64,000 bases of DNA from CAVYWD01 sp963772225 (GTDB taxonomy: Bacteria > Myxococcota > Myxococcia > Myxococcales > UBA5297), in contig CAVYWD010000002.1 in the NCBI GenBank assembly GCA_963772225.1, positions 2,986,843 to 3,050,842 of the forward strand, written 5' to 3'. Every line of letters begins with the position of its first letter. Within the stretch, counting starts at the first letter, position 1. The translations under genes and the position numbers were made by a program. The notes under the pieces were generated by a model. It was given only the letters and a program-made list of their open reading frames with translations. It searched no databases and had not been told where the DNA came from. Positions 31,256 to 40,027 of the stretch are shown in pieces.

Positions 31256-31783
31256 TCACGGCGCGCGTGCGATTGGCAATTGCGCGTGGAACTCACGAAG
31301 GCCTGCGAGGAGCGACTCTTCTCCAAACACAAGCATGGGGAACCAATCCTGGAAAAACGCGAACACGGGGCCGGACGCAATGGCCCATGAGACCGCGCCA
31401 ATGAAGTCAGCCATCTCATCAGTGCTTAGGCCAAGATTTGTTCCCTTTTCAATGGCGGCAATGGGCCACAGCGCCACCAGCGAGCGAAGCAACTGGAGGG
31501 AGTGAGTCCGAAATAGGACATTGAGATGGCCGCCGTAAAACGAGTAAACTCGCACCGTCTTCTCGGCCCGCTTGTCGAGTTGGGCAAGCGGCCCTAAAGA
31601 GAAGAGACTTGGATGAACCTCCGGGCACTCGCGGAACAATCGGTCGCGCCGGAAATTTCGGGTGCGGAAGAGGAAGACGTCGGAAATGTCTAGGGAGCAG
31701 CGTCGAATCACTGACCATACGTCATCAGGAAACTTGGGGCCTGACAGGCGGCCGGTGCAGTCGAGTTCCAGGTACGTCAGCAT
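31256..31783 (-). CDS. Putative immunity protein of RHS1
   Basis: 175 residues. The ATG at 31783 lies 5 nt after the RHS1 stop. The ATG at 31798 would overlap it. There is one hydrophobic stretch in the second half (AVSWAIASGPVFAFFQDWF). No family was recognised. The call rests on position directly after a toxin tip, as at the other cassettes. Confidence 0.62.
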   Translation of the reverse strand: MLTYLELDCTGRLSGPKFPDDVWSVIRRCSLDISDVFLFRTRNFRRDRLFRECPEVHPSLFSLGPLAQLDKRAEKTVRVYSFYGGHLNVLFRTHSLQLLRSLVALWPIAAIEKGTNLGLSTDEMADFIGAVSWAIASGPVFAFFQDWFPMLVFGEESLLAGLREFHAQLPIARAP

Positions 31784-31788
31784 AGGCG

Positions 31789-34707
31789 CTACCACCATCC
31801 TTTGACTTTGTTGAACAACCACTTCCACTGTTGCGGAAGATGGGCTCTCATTTCCGGGAAGAGGTGGAAGTGCAGCCGCTCAGCAAGGATTCCGTCGTAC
31901 CTAAACCGGCCTACGCCCCAGCGGAAGACGTTTTGCCTAACAAAGCTGTTGTCGAACGCATTTCTGAGAATGTTTTCATTTGTCGCCGGAGCAACGAAGG
32001 CCTGGACGACCGTCCCAGTAATCTGGCCAGAGAGGTAGAGCCCCGAGTCCTTGTTGACGAACTGCCCCGCGCCACTCTTGTTGTTGATCCAATCGGTCAG
32101 CCCGAAGGTTAGTTCCGACCCCATTCCTCCAAAAAAGTTGCCTGCTCCATACAGGTTCCAGTCCTGCCAGTCCGTCCAGCCGACACCTCTTGTTCCGACC
32201 GGAATGGCCGTGCCTCCGCTGGGCCACCCGGCGCCGCTAGAGCGGGTGCCACTCGCAGTCCCGCGGCTTGCATTCCCCGCTCCTCCGGCATCACCGTCAG
32301 ATCGGAACCAGCCCGATACCGTATCCCCTGCGTTGCTGAGCCAGTTGGAAACATCACTCTCGGCATTTCTCAAGCCGTTTGCGATCTCGGTTCGTCCCGA
32401 TGCTGTCATCGGATTCGGCATAACCCCAAATGCGACAAGCGCGGTTACTGCAAACATTGTGACCGCTGCCGCTGCCACGAAGAGAGGCGCAAGGATTGGA
32501 GCAAAGACCCAAACAAGCCATGGCATGTGGCCGCTGGAGTCCACGTAGTTGATAGGGTTGTTCAGGGCGTAGCTGTAGCGATTGTACGCCTGGGCGTTCC
32601 ACGCGTCTGGGACCACGGTGTCCGCGCTCATGAAGCGCCCGATGCTCGGGTCGTAGTACCGCGCGTTGTAATAATAGAGCCCGAACGAATCGTCGTAATC
32701 CTGGCCCGTGAACTTGGCCGTGACCGTGTTGGCCCCGGTGGAGTTCGCCTGCGAGACCTCCCCGAATGGCAGGTAGGCCATCCGGGTCACCTCATTGCCA
32801 TTCGCGTCGGTGACGACCGAGGTCGATTGGATGTGGTTCGGGTGGTAGTAGTACGTGCCGACCGCCGGCCCGTGGGTGGTGTCGCCGGACAGGAGGGCGC
32901 TTTCGCTCTGGCCCAGCATGCCTCCGAACGTATGACCTCCAGGCGAATTGCAGGCGCTCGATCCAAAGCAGAGCAGCACCGCCATGCTACCGAAGCTGAG
33001 CGCCGGCGACCAGCGACTCGGCTTGCTGGATCTCAGGAGCGTCCGCAGGAAGAGCGCGATCGCTGCTGCGGCGAGCGCCGCGAGCTCGGCGAGGGCTACC
33101 CATCGTCCAAAATGTGGGTGCGTCGTCAGCGCCAGGAAGAGATGGCCTACCTTGTGCGCCGCCCCTCGGACGTTCGTGCTGCTGTACATCGAGGCAGCGG
33201 CGAGCTCGTTCCTCCAGCCGTTTGCGTCATTGAAGGCGGTCTGGACAGGGCCGAGTCGGGTCATTGACGCGATGTGCTGGCCGTTCGCGTAGACATGGAG
33301 CGTGTGGCGGTCGGGCAATCCATCGTCGAAGGAGCGCTTCTCGTAGGCCTTCCCAATGTAGAGGGTGGTCATGGCGGGCGCACCTGCGGGCGTGACGACG
33401 CTCTTGAGACGCTGGTCGTCCGAGTCGTAGCTGATGCTTCCGACCTGCGCCCCGTTCTTCGTGATGGTCTCGAGTTGGTGCCCGTTCCAGCCGTAGTCCC
33501 AGGTCGTGCCGTCCAAGACCTTGTGGGTGACGTTTCCGATGGCGTTGTAGGTGACGTTGCTCAGGCCGGTTCCGGACGCAACCTGTGACCCGTTATAGGT
33601 GAGGTTCCGGGCGACCAGGCCTCCGAAGCTGGTCGCGTTCCCCAGCGCGTCGTAGGCGAACGACTTCGTACCCCACACGCCAGTCGCCTGGCTCAGCCGA
33701 TAGAGCGGGTCGTAGGAGAAGGTCTGGCTCTCGTCGGTGTTGACCCCTGCGACAGTCTTGCTCGCGCGATTGTCCTTGATGGCGCCAAGGTTCAGGCCGT
33801 TCGTGTTGGGCAGCGAGTACCAATCATAGGTCAAGTCCTGCAGTGTGGTTGACCCGCTCGTGGTCTTGAGGGCGGCGATGTGGTAGCCGGCATCGTACTG
33901 GAACGCGCTCGCGACGCCGTTTCCGAAAGTGACGTTCCCGGGCTGCCCGGCGCCGTTGTAGTAGCTCCACGAGGCGACGAGAGCTCCGTTCAGCGAAACG
34001 CGGTCGAGGTTGCCCTCAGCCGTGTAGCTGTAGTCGACATACGACGCATCCGGGTAAGTTTCGTGGGTGACTCGGCCGAGCAGGTCGTAGGTGAAGGTTT
34101 GCGAATAGGTCGCGCCGTCGACGGCCCGCACGAACCCGTTCAGCATGCCGTTGGGCTTGTATGAATAGGCCGTGCTCTCGTTCGGCCCGGTGACGGAGGT
34201 CAGCCTGCCCTTGCCGTAGGCGACCGCGGGATCGTCATAGGTATAGGCCACGCTGGCCCAGGTGGGGTCCCACGCCAACTTCGAGGTCATCCGATTGAGT
34301 GCATCGAAGTTGAAGGTCGTGCTGTTCCCGTTCTCCCAGGTAAGGATGACGTTTCCCGACGCATCGTACAGGATGTCGGTCGTCCCCAGCTTCGGATCGA
34401 CCACAGATGTCCTGCGGCCCAGTGAATCGAAGGTGATCTGCGTGACGCTCCCGTCCGGGAGACTGATGGACGTCGGCCGATCGAGCGCATCGTAGCTGTA
34501 GGTCGTAGCCTGGCGCGCGGCGTCCACGACCTTCCAGGCCCGGCCCTTCATGTCGAAGTAGGTCGTGGTCTTTTGACCATTCGGGTCGGTGACCGCGGAA
34601 TATCCAACCCCATACTGAAAGGTCGTTACTTTTCCGTCGGAAGCCGTCTTCGTGGCGACCCGCCCCGCAAAGTCGTACGCGACATGGGAGCGAGCGTTCA
34701 CCGGCAA
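31789..34707 (-). CDS. RHS1, C-terminal half: RHS repeats, core end and toxin tip
   Basis: 972 residues from an ATG at 34707, downstream of the nonsense codon that ends the other half. It contains many YD repeats (YDALDRPTSISLPDG, YDSDDQRLKS), an internal hydrophobic helix followed by a lipobox-like FGSSAC (nt ~32950-33160), the core end (YYDPSIGRFMSADTV, then NPINYVDSSGHMPW), a second hydrophobic segment, and a tip of ~200 residues ending HLPQQWKWLFNKVKGWW. The tip has no recognised domain. The sequence up to the core end is near-identical to RHS2. Whether translation restarts at 34707 after the stop at 34750 is unknown. Confidence 0.8.
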   Translation of the reverse strand: MPVNARSHVAYDFAGRVATKTASDGKVTTFQYGVGYSAVTDPNGQKTTTYFDMKGRAWKVVDAARQATTYSYDALDRPTSISLPDGSVTQITFDSLGRRTSVVDPKLGTTDILYDASGNVILTWENGNSTTFNFDALNRMTSKLAWDPTWASVAYTYDDPAVAYGKGRLTSVTGPNESTAYSYKPNGMLNGFVRAVDGATYSQTFTYDLLGRVTHETYPDASYVDYSYTAEGNLDRVSLNGALVASWSYYNGAGQPGNVTFGNGVASAFQYDAGYHIAALKTTSGSTTLQDLTYDWYSLPNTNGLNLGAIKDNRASKTVAGVNTDESQTFSYDPLYRLSQATGVWGTKSFAYDALGNATSFGGLVARNLTYNGSQVASGTGLSNVTYNAIGNVTHKVLDGTTWDYGWNGHQLETITKNGAQVGSISYDSDDQRLKSVVTPAGAPAMTTLYIGKAYEKRSFDDGLPDRHTLHVYANGQHIASMTRLGPVQTAFNDANGWRNELAAASMYSSTNVRGAAHKVGHLFLALTTHPHFGRWVALAELAALAAAAIALFLRTLLRSSKPSRWSPALSFGSMAVLLCFGSSACNSPGGHTFGGMLGQSESALLSGDTTHGPAVGTYYYHPNHIQSTSVVTDANGNEVTRMAYLPFGEVSQANSTGANTVTAKFTGQDYDDSFGLYYYNARYYDPSIGRFMSADTVVPDAWNAQAYNRYSYALNNPINYVDSSGHMPWLVWVFAPILAPLFVAAAAVTMFAVTALVAFGVMPNPMTASGRTEIANGLRNAESDVSNWLSNAGDTVSGWFRSDGDAGGAGNASRGTASGTRSSGAGWPSGGTAIPVGTRGVGWTDWQDWNLYGAGNFFGGMGSELTFGLTDWINNKSGAGQFVNKDSGLYLSGQITGTVVQAFVAPATNENILRNAFDNSFVRQNVFRWGVGRFRYDGILAERLHFHLFPEMRAHLPQQWKWLFNKVKGWW

Positions 34708-34749
34708 GACGCAAGGGTGGGGGTCGGCGACATCGGAGGGACGTCCGGC

Positions 34750-37700
34750 TTAATCTTTGAAGGCCTCGCGGCAAATGGGCATCCCGTTGTCCCCATCCGC
34801 GTAGGACCGGAAGACGAACCCGGTTCCATCGTAGTAATCCGTCTTGCTGACGGAGGCGCCGGAGGTCGCTGTCTTGACGACCGTCGTATTGTAGTTGACG
34901 TTGAAAAAGTAGTCGGTGGTGCCGCCGTCCGGCCGGGTCTCGTGGGACTTGCGGCCAAAGACATCATAGATCGTGCTGGTGACCTGGCCGTTTGGGTCGG
35001 TCACGGTGAGCGGAAGGCCGGCCAAGTCGTAGGTCGTGGTCGTCACCTGACCGAGCGCGTTCGTCACCGTGTACGGGTAGGTCTGGAAGGTGGGGTCGTA
35101 GGTGATGGTTGTCTTGCGCACGAGCCCATCGTTTGACGGCTGGGTGACGGACTTGAGGTCGCCGTCCGCGTAGTACTCCATGGTCGTGTCGAGCGACGTA
35201 TTCGAGATGTCGAGCCAGTCGCTCCGCGTCGTCAGGAAATTGCCGGTCCACGTATTGGTCATGCTGGCCAGCGTGGTGCCACCGCTGCTGGTGGTCACCT
35301 GGGTCACGCGGCCGAGGATCCACTGCACAGCATCGTTGGCGTAGCTGGTGGTGACCGTCACCGACGGCAGGTTGTCCGGAGCGGTTGTGACGGTGGTCAC
35401 GTTGCCATAGTTGTCATAGTAGAGACTCGCCACCTCGTCGGTCACGGGGGTGGCGTTTTCGTACGTCGCCTTCTGGATCCGACGCGCGCGCACCAGCGCC
35501 GTCCCGGTGCTCGGATTAACCAAGTCGTAGTTGAACGCGGAGAGGTCCATAACCTGCCCCGAGCTCGAATAGCTGCCGGTGAAGCTGGGGTGCCCCTCGT
35601 ATCCGGGCGTCTGAAAATAGTAGGTACGCTTGGACTGGGACGTCTGCTGATCCGTGGCGCCGATATTGGCGAAGCCGAGGTAGCGCTGGCTCGAAATCGG
35701 CCCCGGAGACCAACGCACGTCCTGGTAGTCGTAGTGGGTCGAATAGCTCCCGCCATTCCCATCCGTCGTAATGACGGAGGTGGCGAGCTGCTGGGGCGCG
35801 GTAAAGGGGATGCCCGGGTTGCTCGAGCTGGGAAGGATGGCGTTCTGGACCTGCGGAGCAGGGGCGTAGGAGACTGTGACGGTTCCCCCGAGGCCGTTGT
35901 TCACGGTCGTCATGAGGTCAGGCGAAGGGTTTGGAGAGTGGAAGAGCCGGAGCCCCCAGAAAGCGGCTTGAGAGGAGGTCTTCGGGGAATAGTCGAATTG
36001 CGCTATGTCGGCTCTGCCGTCGCCATTGACATCGGAGGCGAAGAATATCGCATTCTGCTGCCAATTCGAGTTGCCCGCGCTGTACGCGCAATTGGTCGCC
36101 CAACGCTGATGCACGAAGCTGCCCTGGTACCGCGCCGCGTGGACGTCGACTGAGATGTACGAGCCGGACCCGTCAAGGAACGCGTAGCCGATGTCGGTTT
36201 TGCCATCTCCGTCGAAGTCGCCAGCGAGAAAGGCTGCCTTCTTGTGCCAGTCGGATCCGCCAACCCAGCCGCCCTGCTGAGTCGCCCAGTTCGAGACCGC
36301 AAAGGTGTGTTGACCCGCGGTCTCCACCTCGATCGAGATGCCGTTGTTGTCATTGAAGACGTAGGCGATATCCGTCATCCCGTCGCCGTTGAAGTCGCCG
36401 ACAAGATAGGTGGAGTTGTTCGTCCACGAATCGCCGCCGTACCACGTGCGGAGGGAGCTCCCAGTGGGCGGAGTCGCCCACTGCTCGCGGTAGAACGAAT
36501 CGGCCGTGGCGATGCCCGCCGAGTGGTAAACGCCGATGTTCCGCCGTCCGCCTATGTCGCGATAGACGTACGCAACGTCCATCCTTCCGTCGCCGTCGAA
36601 GTCGCCGGTCAGGAAGGTTGCCCAGCTCTGCCAGGCATCGGCCCCCATCCAGCTGCCAGCTTGGGTAATCCACCGTTTCAGAACAAAGTTGTTCCCAACA
36701 GCCGCGTGAACGTCGATGGAGATAGAGCCGCCATCGTTAAAGAGGTAGGCGATATCTGACTTGCCGTCGCCGTTGAAGTCGCCCGCCAGGAAGAGCCCCT
36801 TGCTCTGCCAAGAAGTGCCGCCCTTCCAGCTTCCCTGCTGGGTTGCCCAACGCTGGAGTTCGAAGGAGGAGCCATTGGAAACATGGACGTCGAGCGAGAT
36901 GCCGTTGTTGTCGGAAAATACGTACGCGATGTCCGTCTTCCCGTCGCCGTTGAAGTCGCCGGCAAGGAAGGTCCCGTAGTTCTGCCACGAATCTCCCCCG
37001 TGCCAATTGCCTTGCTGCGTCGCCCAGCGCTGCGTGATGAACGAACTGCCTTGCGAGACCCGCACATCAATCGAGATGACGCCGGCGTCGTTGAAGACTG
37101 TGGCGACGTCCATCTTCCCATCGCCGTTGAAGTCGCCGACGAGGCGTGTCGAGGCGCCCGTCTGAGTATCGGCGATCGGCGCGCTCAGCCAGGAGTCCGC
37201 TTGGAGCCCAGTCGCGCCCTGCTGCCACCCGAAAGTCTGCGCGGGAAGTGTCGACGCACCGTCGCTGCCGTACTCCTGGAGCGCGATGAGGTGGCTGCGG
37301 CCCGTTAGAGCGGTGCTATTTTCGTAGTCCAGTCGGTACTTTCGAATAAGCGTGCTGGCCGAAAACAAGCCGCCATTAAACACGTTGACCCACTTGAGGC
37401 GTGACTTCGTGGTTGTGCCAACGCTCGAGGCGAACGCACGGGTCTCTATGTCCGAGCGCGACTCGTACTGGAACGAGAGAGTAAATCTCCCGAAAAAGGT
37501 GGCCGTTCCGTTGGTATAAGTGATGCTGTTTGGATAGAGAACATTTTCGTCGGTGCTCGTACCGTAGGTTACGTAGTAGTAGTTTCCGAAAAGGTCGAGC
37601 ACCTTGTTAAGGGCCCAAGTCCTAACAGTCGTGCTCTTTGAAGATTGCAACACATTTGAGCCATCGCCGCCATAGAAGAACTTGGTCCCGGAACGATCGG

Positions 37701-38202
37701 TCGCGATCCATGAGCAGGGTCCATCACCACACTTGCCGCTAGGCACTAGCTGAGTGAAGGTCTCGTTCTTGGACCGGTAGCTGCCATCGGGTTGTGGTAC
37801 GAGGACGCCGAGGGTCGAGTGGGCGTAAGTGTCATTGCCTGCATAGTTCACGCCGTTGCCGTAGTTAACACGCGTGATCGTCGATAACCCGGTCAGTTGC
37901 CACCCAACACCCACGATGCCATTACCCGCGTTCGGGTCATACTCGAGCGCGAGGTCGGGCTGCATTCCATGCACGCCCTGGGGGATCTTGATGGGGATCT
38001 TCTGGTGGAACATGCTCTGCGCCGCAGCGTTGCCTGCAAACGCGGTCACGGCGAGCAGCCCGACAATGTTGATGAGCCGGAAGAATGCGGGCGGGTGGGA
38101 CGTATAGGACGGTTTGATGCCTGGGCGCCAAGAACGCGAGTGCTCCCCGAAGTCAGAGTCAGGAGGCGAAGGTGTGTGCTCTGTACTCATCAGATTCCTC
38201 AT
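34750..38202 (-). CDS. RHS1, N-terminal half: SpvB/TcdB-like with FG-GAP repeats, ended by a nonsense codon
   Basis: 1150 residues from the ATG at 38202. The ATG at 38190 has AGGA 7 nt upstream and may be the true start. A hydrophobic signal segment near residues 42-62 ends NAAAQ. The SpvB-type start follows (IPQGVHGMQPDLALEYDPN, VGVGWQLTGLSTITR). Seven FG-GAP/VCBS calcium-type repeats follow (GDFNGDGKTDIAYVFSD and similar), then a TcdB-middle-like region and the first YD repeats. The frame ends at TAA (34750-34752) in EAFKD-stop, where RHS2 has CAA and continues EAFKDQAGR. The full gene would be ~2150 codons. Confidence 0.85.
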   Translation of the reverse strand: MRNLMSTEHTPSPPDSDFGEHSRSWRPGIKPSYTSHPPAFFRLINIVGLLAVTAFAGNAAAQSMFHQKIPIKIPQGVHGMQPDLALEYDPNAGNGIVGVGWQLTGLSTITRVNYGNGVNYAGNDTYAHSTLGVLVPQPDGSYRSKNETFTQLVPSGKCGDGPCSWIATDRSGTKFFYGGDGSNVLQSSKSTTVRTWALNKVLDLFGNYYYVTYGTSTDENVLYPNSITYTNGTATFFGRFTLSFQYESRSDIETRAFASSVGTTTKSRLKWVNVFNGGLFSASTLIRKYRLDYENSTALTGRSHLIALQEYGSDGASTLPAQTFGWQQGATGLQADSWLSAPIADTQTGASTRLVGDFNGDGKMDVATVFNDAGVISIDVRVSQGSSFITQRWATQQGNWHGGDSWQNYGTFLAGDFNGDGKTDIAYVFSDNNGISLDVHVSNGSSFELQRWATQQGSWKGGTSWQSKGLFLAGDFNGDGKSDIAYLFNDGGSISIDVHAAVGNNFVLKRWITQAGSWMGADAWQSWATFLTGDFDGDGRMDVAYVYRDIGGRRNIGVYHSAGIATADSFYREQWATPPTGSSLRTWYGGDSWTNNSTYLVGDFNGDGMTDIAYVFNDNNGISIEVETAGQHTFAVSNWATQQGGWVGGSDWHKKAAFLAGDFDGDGKTDIGYAFLDGSGSYISVDVHAARYQGSFVHQRWATNCAYSAGNSNWQQNAIFFASDVNGDGRADIAQFDYSPKTSSQAAFWGLRLFHSPNPSPDLMTTVNNGLGGTVTVSYAPAPQVQNAILPSSSNPGIPFTAPQQLATSVITTDGNGGSYSTHYDYQDVRWSPGPISSQRYLGFANIGATDQQTSQSKRTYYFQTPGYEGHPSFTGSYSSSGQVMDLSAFNYDLVNPSTGTALVRARRIQKATYENATPVTDEVASLYYDNYGNVTTVTTAPDNLPSVTVTTSYANDAVQWILGRVTQVTTSSGGTTLASMTNTWTGNFLTTRSDWLDISNTSLDTTMEYYADGDLKSVTQPSNDGLVRKTTITYDPTFQTYPYTVTNALGQVTTTTYDLAGLPLTVTDPNGQVTSTIYDVFGRKSHETRPDGGTTDYFFNVNYNTTVVKTATSGASVSKTDYYDGTGFVFRSYADGDNGMPICREAFKD

Positions 38203-38225
38203 TGGAGTCTTATTGATGTCGTCGG

Positions 38226-38242
38226 CTCGTTTTAGAAACGAG
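38226..38242. promoter_or_regulatory. Palindrome in the RHS1 leader
   Basis: CTCGTTT-TAG-AAACGAG, a 7-bp perfect inverted repeat 24 nt upstream of the ATG. The counterpart at RHS2 has different bases around it but keeps an 8-bp stem. Confidence 0.5.
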
Positions 38243-38245
38243 GAT

Positions 38246-38737
38246 CCCCAGCGCCGTCGCAATGGGCGGGCGGCCGAATGGAACTGAGCCATACGTTGAA
38301 TGGGACCAGCATCCGCGCTACTCGGCGAGCGGCGACGTCTCGCAGGCGGGAACGGTGTTTTTGGTCTTTCGGTTCTTGTGCGGCGATGCCCCCCCTCCTG
38401 CTCCTCAAATGGCCTGCATCGATGGTTGGGAAAGCGTGAGGGCTTATAGTCCGGAAGCGGACAAAGGTCAACAGGAGTCGACGACCGCGGCGAAGTCTTG
38501 CCCGGTCTTTGGCATTCCGAGCGCTGCTGGGCGGAAAAGTACCGCCGTGCTGTACTGACCTTCGTGACCGCCCGGCCAATCTCGACGATGATCCGCGCCG
38601 CTAGCGCTTCTGGGCGCGCTCTCCATTCGCACGAGCTACGCCGAGCTGACGTCGGCCGGAACCAGGCCAAGACGGCGGCGGAGACATCAAGGCCTCGTCC
38701 TATCTGTTCATCGGACCGTGTCTGACGTGAGTGCTCG
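38246..38737. other. RHS1 upstream region
   Basis: About 490 nt, near-identical to 55808-56297. It contains the putative promoter below and no gene I can support. Confidence 0.45.
38443..38471 (-). promoter_or_regulatory. Putative sigma70-like promoter of RHS1
   Basis: On the minus strand TTGACC (38471-38466), a 17-nt spacer, then TATAAG (38448-38443). Predicted start near 38436, giving a ~235-nt leader that includes the palindrome. Conserved exactly upstream of RHS2. Confidence 0.55.
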
Positions 38738-39045
38738 TTGTGCGCAGGATGCGGCTTTTGGCGTAGAAGAGCCCCAGGTCCGCCACGCCGGTGTCGATCA
38801 TCGCCTTCGCGTCATCGAACGCGCAGCGGGCGTGGCTGATGACCTTGGCGTTGAGCCCGAGCTTCGCTATTGCCGCGGCGTCGCGCGCGCTCTGCGGCGA
38901 CGCGAGTGGGTTCGTCACCTCGATGTAGTCCACGCCGGGGGACGTCGGGCGCTTGGGCGATTTCGATCTTGTCATCGGCGCGGAAATGGGCGCCAAAGAA
39001 CTACTCGCCCTCGCGCAGGGTCGTATCGATAAGCCGGAACGCCAT
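38738..39045 (-). pseudogene. 5' fragment of a homocitrate synthase gene
   Basis: Begins MAFRLIDTTLREGE then TAG where the intact gene at 17161 has a Gln codon. A frameshift follows, then DYIEVTNPLASPQSARDAAA ... SHARC in the shifted frame. The match stops at SRILR, about one quarter of the enzyme. It is a decayed paralogue fragment. Confidence 0.82.
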
Positions 39046-39080
39046 AGGGCTTCATTCTTGCGACGCCCGGGTCCCGCCGC

Positions 39081-39249
39081 TCAGGAGCGCGCCGGCTCCT
39101 CGTCCAAGGGCACGAAGAGCCCGCCATGCCGCGGCCCGGTCCGGAACCCGAACCGCATGGTGTACTCGGGGTACAAAAAGCCCGTCTCCAGCACCTTGGC
39201 CCCGCGCCCCTTGAGCCGGCGCTTGAATTCGCCCATCAAGGCGTCGCTC
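39081..39249 (-). pseudogene. 3' fragment of the island GNAT-domain gene
   Basis: Same ~50 C-terminal codons as at 22972, ending in LDEEPARS exactly as the longer copy at 56641 does. The break at 39249 (after GCGTCGCTC) is identical to that at 23133. Confidence 0.82.
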
Positions 39250-39532
39250 CTCGTCGCCTCACGTTGCCTCGCCACCTATCGAGAGGCCCTCGGCCAGGAG
39301 GAGCGTTGCCAACTCAGGGACCGTCAGCGCGCCCTGCCATTCTGAGCCCTCCTCCCTTCAACTCCTCGACTGCGGTCGCCTGAGATCAACTCAGGCGGCC
39401 GCTTTCGCATCTCCGATCCATTTCATCGCCAGCATCGTGGGATGATGCGCAGCGCGCCGCGCGGGATAGAACAATTATAGTCGCGCTCCAATTCTTGATT
39501 CGAAGTTCTCTGAGGGATGCAACCTGCAGCCG
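39250..39532. other. Gene-free stretch
   Basis: Copy of 23134-23423. Nothing recognised. Confidence 0.4.
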
Positions 39533-40027
39533 TCACTCGAGAACATCAAGGACCACGCCATGTTCGGTAGGAACATACCCTTCCGGCCAGAGGGTTGTTG
39601 AGTCAGCAACGGCGCCAGTCAGATCGGCCTTGTCGAGCCCCTCGCAGCGGACATCGGTCCCCCTTAGGATAGCTCCACGCAGACTGGCAAGTCCAACCCT
39701 AGCTCCCTTCAGAACAGCGCCCGTAAAATCCGCAGCATTGAAGATACCAGTCACCAGGAGTGCCTCGGAAAGCAGTGCAGACCGGAACTTTGCCCGAGTA
39801 CCAACACAACTGAAGAGGATGGCCTGGGACAAATCGGCACCCGAGAAGTCGGCATCCTCAAGCCATGCGGAGCGAAGCTCAGTTTTGATGAGTCGCGCAC
39901 CACGTAAGTCTTGACCGTCAAGCAGAGCCCTATGGAGGTTTGCCATGGACAGGTCAACCCCAACCAACGTGTCCACTTCGAGGGTGAGATCATCACCCGT
40001 CTGACATCGAATGATAATCATGTTCAC
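39533..40027 (-). CDS. Pentapeptide-repeat immunity protein, second copy
   Basis: 164 residues, differing from the 23424 copy by Ile-to-Leu in LLSEALLV and Thr-to-Ile in the start region (MNMIIIRC). The start overlaps the toxin stop as GTGA. Confidence 0.8.
   Translation of the reverse strand: MNMIIIRCQTGDDLTLEVDTLVGVDLSMANLHRALLDGQDLRGARLIKTELRSAWLEDADFSGADLSQAILFSCVGTRAKFRSALLSEALLVTGIFNAADFTGAVLKGARVGLASLRGAILRGTDVRCEGLDKADLTGAVADSTTLWPEGYVPTEHGVVLDVLE

Larger units (their letters stand above)
32520..39249. repeat. Direct repeat B, copy 1 (~6.7 kb)
   Basis: Matches 48246-56809 apart from an 1836-bp ISKra4 insertion in the second copy. Spans the RHS gene from its core end to its promoter, plus the homocitrate synthase and GNAT fragments. 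A third partial copy starts at ~62320. Confidence 0.92.

Noticed and set aside
32527..33267. Repeated ~246-codon plus-strand frames over the RHS core (also 48253, 62216)
   Set aside because: Antisense of RHS repeats, with Val/Gly/Arg-rich composition and no start signal; they recur because the RHS DNA recurs.
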